A model generated the notes under the pieces. That model made no database searches. It was not told where the DNA came from and saw only the letters and a program-made list of their open reading frames with translations. The translations under genes and the position numbers were made by a program. A DNA stretch of 64,000 nucleotides from Gastrolobium villosum (taxonomy: Eukaryota > Streptophyta > Magnoliopsida > Fabales > Fabaceae). The DNA is taken from NCBI GenBank assembly GCA_032173675.1, contig JAVKPL010013951.1, positions 1-64,000 on the forward strand, given 5' to 3'. Shown here piece after piece: positions 10,059 through 20,571 of the stretch; positions within the stretch are counted from its first letter, which is position 1, and each line of letters opens with the position of its first letter.

Positions 10059-11645
10059 TATAACACCTCATATATTTAAATGTGTATTTTATATTATAAT
10101 GTGAAAATAGAATTGATGGATTAGTGAAAATCCAAGAATTATGGCCAAAATGGGCAAAAAGGGCAAAATGGTAATTGACCAACCGTGTATTCTGAGGCAT
10201 AAAAATTGAGTTAGAGATTTCATATGACAAAAATAATGCTGGAAATGGAATCAGGGCGGAAAATTGAGTGAGTAGGCAAATTTGTGAAAAAGTGATGAAT
10301 AGTGATTTTTTTAGTGTTAAATACTGTGGTGTGAGTGTACCGATAAGTGTTAAATTTTTATCAATATTTTGGGGAAATAAAAATATGTCATGGACTGAAA
10401 AATATGTAGATTAAGAATTTATGATGGGAAATTTTATCGGGATTAAATTTAGATCGCGTGTGGGACCCGCGGGACCAAAATCCACTTGGCCCCACACCCT
10501 CCCCACGCCTTCCTTCCCTTTTTCTTCTTTCCTTCCCGTGAAACTCCTCCATTTTCACACAAAGCACCCATTTCATCTCTTCCTTGTGCCATTTCTTCAA
10601 TTCTTCACCAAATCTCTTGATCTTGGTGTTGAAATCTATTGTAAACAACCTTCTAGAGCCATTGGTGACACTTCCAAGCCTTGAATCCGCCTCCTTGTTG
10701 CGTTTTTTGGCCAAGTCAGATCCGGTTCTTGGAGTTTTTGGGAGCTTTTGGTCTTCCTTTGTAGTAGTGAAGCCTTGGTGGTGTTCATACACTAGATTGT
10801 GAGTATATTTGCGGTATCTTTGTGGTTGATTTTGTAGATCTATAAATTTATGCACTAAGTCTTTAATCTTAGATGTGTGATGATAGAGAGCCCAAATGGA
10901 AAAATGCTATTAGATGAAAATGCCTTAGAATGATGCTTGTAAGCTAGAAATGCTATGATAAATTTTGGTGAAAAAGTTAGGTTTTTAACTTAGGAAAATT
11001 TGTGGAAATTTCATGAAATTTGAGGTTTGGTGTAATTTGGGATTGTTGATCGTTGTAGGGTGCCTCACACGGACGTGATTGTGAAAGGTTGATTTGGAGC
11101 ATACGTGTGGAAAGGATTTGCTCGTGTTGAGGTAAACCCTTGGAACTTGGGTTTAATCCCTTGTGTGCTCCACCACGCCTAGTGGAAGGTTGTGGTTGGA
11201 TTATGTGTTTATGGCATTGTGTGATTATGTGCTTGTATGCCATATTGCTTGAATTGTGTGAAAATTGTTTGGTCACTGGCCAGTTGACGTGTGTTGGGTT
11301 TGGACATCCGCTGGATTTATTCCGTGTGGGAATGCCAGTTGGGTATGCCGTGGGGTCGACTCTGGGAGCGAAACCAGGATGAGCCAAACGTGGGACATCC
11401 GCCGGATAGGGCTCATGAGGAGTTCCAGTTGGGTTTTGCCATGGAGTCTTCTCAACCATGGGAGAGGCGCCAGGATTGTCTCGGGAGTTATATGATGGAG
11501 TCCTTGAACATAAATCCAATTGTGGATGTTCTCGGTTTGTCTCCAGTTGTTGGTGATATTGTATTACATGCATATTATATGATGTTATATTTGCACATTG
11601 AGTGAGCCATGGAGTGGAGAGAGCCTCTAGCTCCATTGGTTTACT

Positions 11646-11680
11646 GAGATATATTTGTATATCTCACCCCGTGTTTGGGG
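11646..11680 (+). other. Conserved LTR double hairpin
   Basis: GAGATATATTTGTATATCTC is an 8-bp stem with a 4-base loop, followed at once by ACCCC-GTGTTT-GGGG, which can form a second stem. The same arrangement recurs at 17992-18026, 22134-22168 and 48156-48193 on the plus strand, and at about 42193-42227 and 50557-50591 on the minus strand. Conservation across diverged LTRs suggests RNA-level constraint, perhaps in 3' end formation; that role is inference. Confidence 0.6.
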
Positions 11681-12210
11681 GACCACATTTCAGGGCATTA
11701 TGAGCCAGGAGGAGCTTCGGGAAAGAAGCCCGCTTAGTGGACGGTGGATTGCATGCGGTGCATTGGGCTTGCATGACATTTTGGAGAAGACTATGGAGTG
11801 CACATAGCATGACATTAGTATTTTGAGACTTAGGTCATGAACATATTGCATGATGTTATTTCCATGCTTTTGTAGTGTTCATGATTACTTTCTAAGTCTT
11901 GTTTATTGCTTATTATTCATGCCATGGATAATTGTATATTTTGAGTGAGCATGGGACTTGTCCATTGCCACATTCATTGCACTTGAAGCCTTGGTGTTCA
12001 TGTTGTAAAATGGTCCATATTTGTTGTAAAATGGCCATAATCTTAAAGACTTTGTAAATGATGCATGATTGGATGAAAATGTATGATGGAAGGGCCTAGA
12101 GCCTACATTAGGGTATGTTTATGTGTTGTGTGGAGTATTAAGGTGTTAGGGATGGATTACACAACTCTTTTTGGGCTGAAAATGTTGTAATCTGTCACTT
12201 TTACTGCATA

Positions 12211-12443
12211 GTAATCGATTACCCAAGCATGGTAATCGATTACCATGCAACAGGGGACGAAATAAATGCTACTGTCTCCACTGGTAATCGATTACTGAGG
12301 ATTGGTAATCGATTACCAAGTGAGGTAATCGATTACCAAAGATTGGTAATCGATTACCAGAGAACAGGGGATGCAAATTTTGGCTACTGCCTCGTTTTTG
12401 ACAGGTGGTAATCGATTACCACCCACTGGTAATCGATTACCAC
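12211..12443. repeat. Array of eight TGGTAATCGATTACCA-type palindromes in the 5' LTR
   Basis: Eight copies of GTAATCGATTAC with mostly GG/CC extensions are spaced irregularly over 230 bases. Each is a perfect or near-perfect dyad. The predicted peptides with repeated IDYQ come from this repeat and are not proteins. Confidence 0.95.
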
Positions 12444-12835
12444 AGTGCAATTTTCGAAAATTCAGGTTTTTCTAGACTAAAAGAAAGGGGCTTAACTTGG
12501 TGAGTAGAACTCCAAATGGTACGTGGTTTGAAACCACGCGTAGCTAATGTAAAGGACTATAACATGGTAAAATGTGAGATTAAGATGGTAAGTTTAAATG
12601 AGTTGAATAAAAAGAAAGATTAGTGATGTTAGAAAACTATATGATTCCGCGAATTGCATTTACAATTATAGTGTTGTTTTAATTGATTACGGAATATGTT
12701 ATTGTTATGAAAAGGAATATGATAAAAGAAAAAAATTGCCCGTAATTTAATTAACCCAATTACTGTGATTGTAACTGCGCTTAATATCATAATCAATGTT
12801 AACAATACCGGTGTACAACGGGCTGTTACATTTTA

Positions 12836-12847
12836 TGGTATCAGAGC
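12836..12847 (+). promoter_or_regulatory. Primer binding site, tRNA-iMet type
   Basis: TGGTATCAGAGC, complementary to the 3' end of initiator methionine tRNA, starts 5 bases after the 5' LTR. This is the usual primer site of Tekay-type and many other plant LTR elements. Confidence 0.9.
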
Positions 12848-12989
12848 AGTTTTGTGAGGGAAACTCTGATTGTGTATGTTTGTATCTTGTGTTCCATAGC
12901 TATCTGTGAACTATTTATGATTAATGTATATGTGATTCCTCAGTGTGGGTCTGATCAACTCATTCCTTTGTGTTACATGTACAGATATC

Positions 12990-15900
12990 ATGAGTAGGGC
13001 GCGTGGTCGCCGTGGGGCACGTGGTGCAGGTCCTTTGCCACCGGATCCGGTCACTGCAGTCCTGAATGCTCTGCAGGTGGAGACGGCTGCAAATAGAAAC
13101 ATGACTGAAAACCTGATGAAGACTAATCAGGATATGATGCAGGCCTTTATGGCTGAAATGAGGGCTGATAGAAATCGTCCTAGGAGGGATAATTCACCTC
13201 CACACACGGCTACGGTGACTCCTACACCGACGCCATCTGTTACTCCTCAACAGGGGAGAGTGGGGCTAGTCACCACACTGGTGAGGCTAGTCATCATACC
13301 ACTGACCCTAGCTATGTTCCTGATCCGTCATCTGTTGCCCAATCCACTGGGGTTGCGGGACAGGTTGTTGATAATGCTGATGATGAGCGTAGGCTCATAT
13401 CCTTTAGGAAACATAAGCCACCCGCTTTTCTGGGGTCAAGAGACCCGAAGGAGGTTACTGCTTGGTTGAGGGGAATGGATAAGATTTTCCAAGTGATGAG
13501 ATGCCAAGATCCACAAAAATTGTTGTATTCTGTTTATATGCTGGAGGGTGATGCCCAGGAGTGGTGGGACAATGTGTCTCGCCCGTATGCGATTCAGGGT
13601 GAGATTATTTCTTGGACAATGTTCGAAGGTCTGTTTCATGAAGAGTATTTTCCCCGTGATGTTCGGGAGGCGAAGCAAGGTGAATTTGATAGTCTTGTGC
13701 AAGGAGTTATGAATGTGGATGCCTATGTGGCAAAATTTAATGAACTTGTCAAGTTTGCAAATTATGGAGGTACTCTACCTACTCCTGAGTTTTTGTCAGC
13801 TAAATTCCAAAGAGGGCTGAATGAAAAGATTGCTAAGAGAATGTCAAATACTGCGGTGAGAAACTTTGCTGATTTGGTGACCCAATGCAAGAGGGTTGAG
13901 ACTGTTTATGGTAGGTATCTGAAATCTGATACGACAAAGGAACAAGATGTTAATAGGACACCTGGTCCTTCTGGTAATGCTAATAGAGGAGGCTTCAATA
14001 ATAATAGGGGTAGGGGGTTGCATGTAAGGCAGCCTCCTGGACAGTTCAAGAGGGGTGGAAACCCTGGTGCTGGTGGTGGTGGTGCTGCGGACAGATATTT
14101 TATTCCACAATGTGGGAAGTGTAGGAAATACCACAAAGGTGTATGTGGTGCTGGTCCGTTGGCTTGTTTTAAGTGTGGTCGAAATGGCCACTTTGCTAGA
14201 GATTGTCCATCTTTTTCGGGGCAGGCTGCGAATCTGCAGGCCTTGCCGACCGCTACTGCTACTGTTACTCCTACTGCTGTTGTTCCTACTGTGGGACGAG
14301 TATATACTACAAATGCTCAACATACTGAAAAGGCTCCGAATTTGGTAAAAGGTATAATTTTTCTCTCTAATGTTGATTTGTCTGTGTTATTTGATTCGGG
14401 AGCAACACATTCTTTTGTGGCGGACTATGTGGCTAAGGCGTTGGACTTAAAGGTAACACGAATGGTTCCTCCGATGCGTATTACTACCGCTACAGGAGAG
14501 GTTAGTGAATCGTCTTGGATTTGCGAAGATGTGAAGTTCACCTATTTAGGCAGGGGTTATACCATTGATTATATTATCTTACCCCTGGCCTCTGTCAATT
14601 TGATATTGGGGATGGATTGGTTGTCTCGGAACTGCGCAATGATTGATTGCTGCGGAAAGAGGTTGTTGCTATCTCACGAGAGGCCGTCTGTTTGTCCGTC
14701 CTTGTATTTGTCTGTTAGTCAAACTGTAAAAGCCTTGAAGGCTGGAGATTTGGGTTATGTCCTATTGGGCGGATTGGTGGGTGACAAAAAGGAGGAGATT
14801 TCTTCTATTCCGGTTGTTAATGAGTTTGAGGATGTATTCCCTGATGAGATACCAGAATTTCCGCCTGAGAGAGAGATTGAATTCTCGATTGACCTATTGC
14901 CTGGTGTGGGGCCGATCTCCTTGGCTCCATACCGGATGTCGCCACTTGAGTTGGCCGAGTTGAAGAAACACATTGAAGAATTATCTGCAAAGAATTTTAT
15001 CAGGCCGAGTGTGTCGCCGTGGGGAGCACCGGTGATATTTGTGAAGAAAAAGGATGGTAGCATGAGATTATGCACTGACTACCGACAGTTGAATAAAGTG
15101 ACTATTAAGAACCGGTACCCGTTGCCGCGCATTGATGATTTATTAGATCAGTTGAGGGATGCCTGTGAGTTTTCGAAGATTGATCTCCGGTCCGGATATC
15201 ACCAGATTCGGATTAAACCGGAGGATGTACCTAAAACAGCTTTCCGATCCATATATGGACATTTTGAATATCAAGTGATTCCTTTTGGGCTTACTAATGC
15301 CCCTGCGGTGTTCATGGATTATATGAACCGCATCTTTAAACCGTACTTGGACCAGTTTGTGATTGTATTTATTGATGACATTTTGATCTATTCTAAGAGT
15401 AAGGAGGATCACATCGACCATTTGAGGATTGTGTTACAGGTATTGAAAGAGAAGAAATTATATGCTAAACCGTCTAAGTGTGAATTCTGGTTGTCCGAGG
15501 TGCAATTTTTGGGCCATGTTATTTCTGCAAGCGATGTTGCAGTGGATCCAAGCAAGATTGAAGCGGTAAGCGACTGGGAACGACCTAAGACTGTGACTGA
15601 GATTAGAAGTTTTCTGGGGCTTGCTGGTTATTATCGCCGATTTATACAGGGATTTTCTGCAATGGTTCTACCGTTGACCCGATTGACACGAAAGGACACT
15701 CCTTTTGTGTGGACCCAGGAATGTGAGGATTGTTTTCTGCTACTCAAGGAGAAGTTGACTACTGCTCCGGTGTTAACTCTACCTGATCCGGAGGGTGAGT
15801 TTGTTTTATATTGTGACGCTTCTAAGAAAGGTTTAGGGAGCGTGCTGATGCAGGAAGGAAAAGTGATTGCTTATGCGTCCAGGAAGTTAAGGCCACATGA

Positions 15901-16392
15901 AGAGAATTATCCGACGCACGACTTGGAACTGGCTGCTATTGTGTTTGCCTTGAAAATCTGGAGGCACTTTCTGTATGGGATGAAATTTGCTGTGTTCAGC
16001 GATCATAAAAGCTTGAAATATTTGTTTGATCAGAAGGAGCTGAATATGAGGCAGCGTAGATGGGTTGAATTTTTGAAAGATTATGACTTTGAGCTGAAAT
16101 ATCACCCGGGAAAGGCTAATGTTGTGGCAGATGCATTGAGTAGGAAGTCTGTCAACTTATCTCATATGATGATGTGGGACAATGAAGTGATTGAGCAATT
16201 TCGTGACATGAAAATAACGGATTTCTTTGCAGGGAGAATGTGTGATATGGAGTTGACTCGGATTGAGAATAAGCTGCACGAGAAGATTAAAGAGACTCAA
16301 ATTCGGAATGAAAGTATTAAATATTTGAAAGGCCAGAGTGGCATATCTGTTAATGAACATGGATTATTGTTATATCAGGGCAGGATTGTTGT
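12990..16392 (+). pseudogene. gag-pol of the Tekay-like element, N-terminal part (gag to start of integrase)
   Basis: The ATG at 12990 follows the leader and gives a basic Arg/Gly-rich start. Frame is lost near 13253-13256, a G-run short of one base, and gag continues in the second frame. Domains: gag (about 13400-13900), a Gly-rich linker, zinc knuckle CFKCGRNGHFARDC (about 14164-14205), protease LFDSGATHSF (about 14387), reverse transcriptase (about 14920-15400, VFIDDIL at about 15365), RNase H (about 15790-16150) and the start of the integrase N-terminus. Reading stops at 16392, where a solo LTR is inserted. The downstream half is at 19197-20571. Apart from the frameshift and the insertion the frame is open, so the damage is limited. 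Confidence 0.93.
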
Positions 16393-19191
16393 TATAACAA
16401 CTCATATATTTAAATGTGAATTTTTAATATTATATTGTGAAATGAAAGTTGGTGGATTAGTGAAAATCCAAGGGTTATGGCAAAATGGGCAAAAAGGGCA
16501 AAATGGTAAATTGCCAACCGTGTGTTCTGAGGCATAAATACTGAGTTAGAGATTTCATATGACAAAAATAATACTGAAAATGGAATCAGGGCGGAAAATT
16601 GAGTGAATAGGCAAATTTGGGAAAAAGTGATGAATAGTGATTTTTAAGTGTTAAATACTGTGGTGTGAGTGTGCCGATAGGGGTGAAATTTTTATCAATA
16701 TTTTGGAGAAAGGAAAATATGTCATGGACTGGAAAAATATGTAGATTAAGAAATTATGATCGGAATTTTTATCGGGGTTAAAGTTAGATCGCGTGTGGGA
16801 CCCGTGTGACCGAAGTCACTTGCCCCCCACCTCTTTTTCTTCTTTCCTTCCTTCTCTTTTCTTCTTCTCTCTCGCGCACCCCTGCTGTGAAGAAAAGAAA
16901 AACACCATTTTCTTCATCCTTTTCCCATTTTTTCATTTCTTCACCGAATCACTTGATTTTGGTGTTGAAATCTATTGTAAACAACCTTCTAGATCCATGG
17001 GTAACACTTAGAAGCCTTGAATCCACCTCCTTGCTGCGTTTTTGACCAAAAACAGATCCGACCCACTTGGGTTCTTGGAGCTTTGTTGGAGTTTTGATCT
17101 TCTTATGGTTTAGTGAAGCCTTGGTGGTGATCATACAACACATTGTGAGTATATTTGTGGTATTTTTGTGGTTGATTTCATAGATCTAGGAATTTATGCT
17201 TTAAACCTTCAATTTTATATGTGTGATGATAGAGAGCCCAAATGGAAAAATGCTATTAGATGAAAAGGCCTTAGAATCATGCTTGTAAGCTAGAAATGCT
17301 ATGTTAATTTTTGGTGAAAAAGATAGGTTTTTAACTTAGGAAAATTTGAGGGATTTTCATGAAAAATGAGTTTTGGTGTAATTTGGATTTGATGATTGAT
17401 GTAGCGTGCCTCACACGGACGTGATTGTGAAAGATTGATTGGAGCATACGTTTGGAACGGATTGGCTAAGTGTTGAGGTAAACCCTTGGAACTTGGGTTT
17501 AATCCCTAGTGTGCTCCACCACACCTAGTGGAAGGTTGTGGTTGGATTATGTGGTTATGACATGGTGTGATTGTGTGCTTATATGCATATTGCTTGGATT
17601 TTGTGAAAATTGTTTGGTCACTGGCCAGTTGACGTGTGTTGGGTTTGGACATCCGCTGGATCATTTCGATGGCGAAATACCAGTTGGAATGCCATGGGGT
17701 CAACTCATGGGAGCGACACCAGGATGAGCCAAACGTGGGACATCCGCCGGATAGGTCTCTTGAGGAGTTCCGGTTGGGTTGGCCATGGAGTTTTCTCAAC
17801 CATGGGAGAAGCTCTAGGATTGTCTCGGGAGTTATATGATGGAGTCCTTGAACATGAATCCATGTGTGGATGCTCTTGGGATGTCTCCAGTTGGTTGGTG
17901 ATATTGTATTGCTTGCATATTACATGATGTCATATTTATACATTTTAGTGAGCCATGGAGTGGAGAGAGCCTCTAGCTCCATTGGTTTACTGAGATATAT
18001 CCGTATATCTCACCCCGTGTTTGGGGGACCACATTTCAGGTCACTATGAGCCGGGAGGAGCTTCGGGCAAGAAGCCCGCTTAGTGGACTGTGGATTGCAT
18101 AGGGTGCATAGAGCTTTCATGACATTTTGGAGGAGTCTATGGATTGCACATAACATGACATTAGTATTTGAGACTTAGGTCATGAACATATTGCATGATA
18201 TTATTTCCATGCTTTTGGTAGTGTTCATGATTGTATACTAAGTCTTGTTTATGGTTTATTGTTCATGACATGGATAACTGTATATTTTGAGTGAGCATGG
18301 GACTTGTCCATTGCCACATTCATAGCCTTGAAGTCTTGGTATTCATGTTGTAAAAATGGTCCATATTTGTATGTAAATGGCCATTATATTGAGGACCTTG
18401 TACATGATGTTTGATTTAAGGAAAATGCATGATGGAAGGGCCTAGAGCCTACATTAGGACATGATTATGTGTTGTGTGGAGTACCAAGGGGTTAGGGATG
18501 GATCACACAACCTTTCTTGGGCTTAAAATGCTGTAATCTGTCATTTTTGCTGCATAGTAATCGATTACCCAAGCATGGTAATCGATTACCACGCAACAGG
18601 GGACGAAAATTGGCTACTGTCTTCACTGGTAATCGATTACTGAGCTTTGGTAATCGTTTACAATGTGTGTTAATCGTTTACCCAAAGTTGGTAATCGATT
18701 ACCAGAACAGAGGAGGTCAAAATTTGGCTACTGCCTCATTTTTGACAGGTGGTAATCGATTACCACCGGTAATCGATTACCACCCACTGGTAATCGATTA
18801 CCACAGTGTAAATTTTGAAAATTCAGGTTTTTCTAGACTAAAAGAAAGGGGCTTAACTTGATGGGTAGAACTCCAAATGGTACGTGGTTTGAAACCACGT
18901 GTAGATAACGTAAAGGACTACAACTTGGTAAAATGTGAGAGTAAGATGGTGAGTTTAAATGAATTGAATAAAAAGAAAGATTAATGATGTTAGTAGAATG
19001 TATGATTCCGCGTATTGCATTTACAATTATAGTGTTGTTTTAATTGATTACGGAAAAAGTATTGATGTAATAAAAGGAATATGATAAAAGAAAAATTTGC
19101 CCGTAATTTAATTAACCCAACCACTGTGATTGTAACTGCGCTTAATATCATAATCAATGTTAACAATACCGGTGTACAACGGGCTGTTACA
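16393..19191 (+). mobile_element. Nested solo LTR of a related Tekay-like family
   Basis: A 2799-bp LTR with the same ends (TATAACA...TGTTACA) and the same internal landmarks as the host LTRs sits alone inside pol. The target duplication GTTGT is perfect (16388-16392 and 19192-19196). No internal region is left, so a full element inserted here and lost one LTR and its body by LTR-LTR recombination. It differs from the host LTRs far more than they differ from each other, so it belongs to a diverged subfamily. Confidence 0.95.
18557..18803. repeat. TAATCGATTA palindrome array in the solo LTR
   Basis: Nine copies, of which seven keep the exact TAATCGATTA core and two read TAATCGTTTA. The array sits at the same LTR position as in the host element but has changed in copy number and spacing. 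Confidence 0.93.
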
Positions 19192-19196
19192 GTTGT

Positions 19197-20571
19197 GCCC
19201 AAGGAACTTGCAGAGGAAGTTATGACTGAGGCCCATAAGGGTCAATATGCTATCCACCCAGGTGCCACAAAAATGTATCAAGATTTGAAAGTTAAGTTCT
19301 GGTGGCCTGGGATGAAAAGGGATGTTGCCGAGTACGTATCTAAGTGCTTGGTGTGTCAAAAAGTGAAAATAGAGCATCAGAAACCTGCTGGATTACTTCA
19401 GCCGCTGGATATACCAGAATGGAAATGGGAGAGTATTTCTATGGATTTTGTTGTGGGACTGCCGCGAACGCAGGCTGGTTATGATTCGATTTGGGTTATT
19501 GTGGACCGACTTACGAAGTCTGCACATTTTCTACCAGTACGAGTGGATTTTACCACAGAGAAGTTGGCTACACTGTATGTAAAGGAGATTGTTAGACTCC
19601 ATGGGATACCGATTAGCATTGTCAGCGATCGGGACCCGAAGTTTACTTCACGCTTTTGGGGAGCTTTGCAGCAGGCTTTTGGCACTCAGCTTCGACTGAG
19701 CACTGCTTATCACCCGCAAACTGATGGTCAGACTGAGAGGACCATACAGACACTTGAGGATATGCTGAGAGCTTGCACACTGGAACAGGGTAATGCTTGG
19801 GATAAGTACTTACCATTGGTGGAGCTTTCTTATAATAACAGTTTTCACTCCAGTCTGGGTATGGCACCATATGAGGTTTTGTATGGCAGGAGGTGTCGTA
19901 CTCCTACTTGTTGGACTGAGGTAGGCGATAAAGAAAGATTTGGTCCGGATTTTGTGCAGGAAACAACAGTGCAAATTGAAATGATCAAAGAAAAATTGAA
20001 ACAGGCACAGAATCGGCAGAAAAGCTACTATGACAATAAACATAGACCGCTGGAATTTGAGGAAGGTGACCATGTTTTTGTACGGTTATCTCCGGTCACA
20101 GGTGTTGGCCGTGCGTTGGGTGTGAGGAAGCTGAGTCCACGGTTCATTGGACCGTATCAAATTATGAAAAGAGTAGGATTGGTGGCCTATCAGCTTGCCT
20201 TACCCCCGCAATTATCTAATTTACATGATGTTTTTCATGTGTCGCAGTTGCGACGTTATGTTCCGGATGAATCACATGTGGTGATACCGGATAATATTGA
20301 AATCAGGGAGAACTTGAAGACTCCCGTAGGTCCTATTGCAATATTGGACCGCAGTGAAAAGAGATTGAGAAGCAAAATTATTCCCATGCTGAAGATTCAG
20401 TGGGAAGGCCGCACACCTGAGGAGACTACTTGGGAGCGGGAGGACGAGATTCTCCGGCTGTATCCTGAGTTAGCGAGCATGTATGATTTAATTTTGCGGA
20501 CAAAATTTCTAAAAGGAGGGGTGAATATAACACCTCATATATTTAAATGTGCATTTTATATTATAATGTGA
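19197..20571 (+). pseudogene. gag-pol of the Tekay-like element, C-terminal part (integrase and chromodomain)
   Basis: The reading frame resumes right after the solo LTR and its target duplication. It holds the integrase zinc finger (about 19230-19370, HxnH...CLVC), the D,D,E catalytic core (MDFVVGLP, SDRDPKF, GQTERT, about 19440-19760), the integrase C-terminal domain and a chromodomain around 20330-20460 (IQWEGR...TTWE). The frame is open through this whole part and runs past the purine tract into the 3' LTR. Removing the solo LTR and one GTTGT restores contiguity with 16392, so this half decayed only by interruption. Confidence 0.93.
20511..20525 (+). promoter_or_regulatory. Polypurine tract of the Tekay-like element
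   Basis: AAAAGGAGGGGTGAA lies directly before the 3' LTR start at 20526. Confidence 0.8.

Larger units (their letters stand above)
10059..12830 (+). repeat. 5' LTR of the Tekay-like element
   Basis: Begins TATAACACC and ends GGGCTGTTACA. It contains a conserved double hairpin at 11646-11680 and an array of TAATCGATTA palindromes at 12211-12443. Antisense and forward short ORFs inside it are not preserved as genes. Confidence 0.95.

Noticed and set aside
10977..11636. A 219-codon minus-strand frame in the 5' LTR, repeated at 21455-22114
   Set aside because: The two LTR copies are almost identical, so they are not independent evidence. The diverged solo LTR does not keep the frame. The composition is not protein-like.
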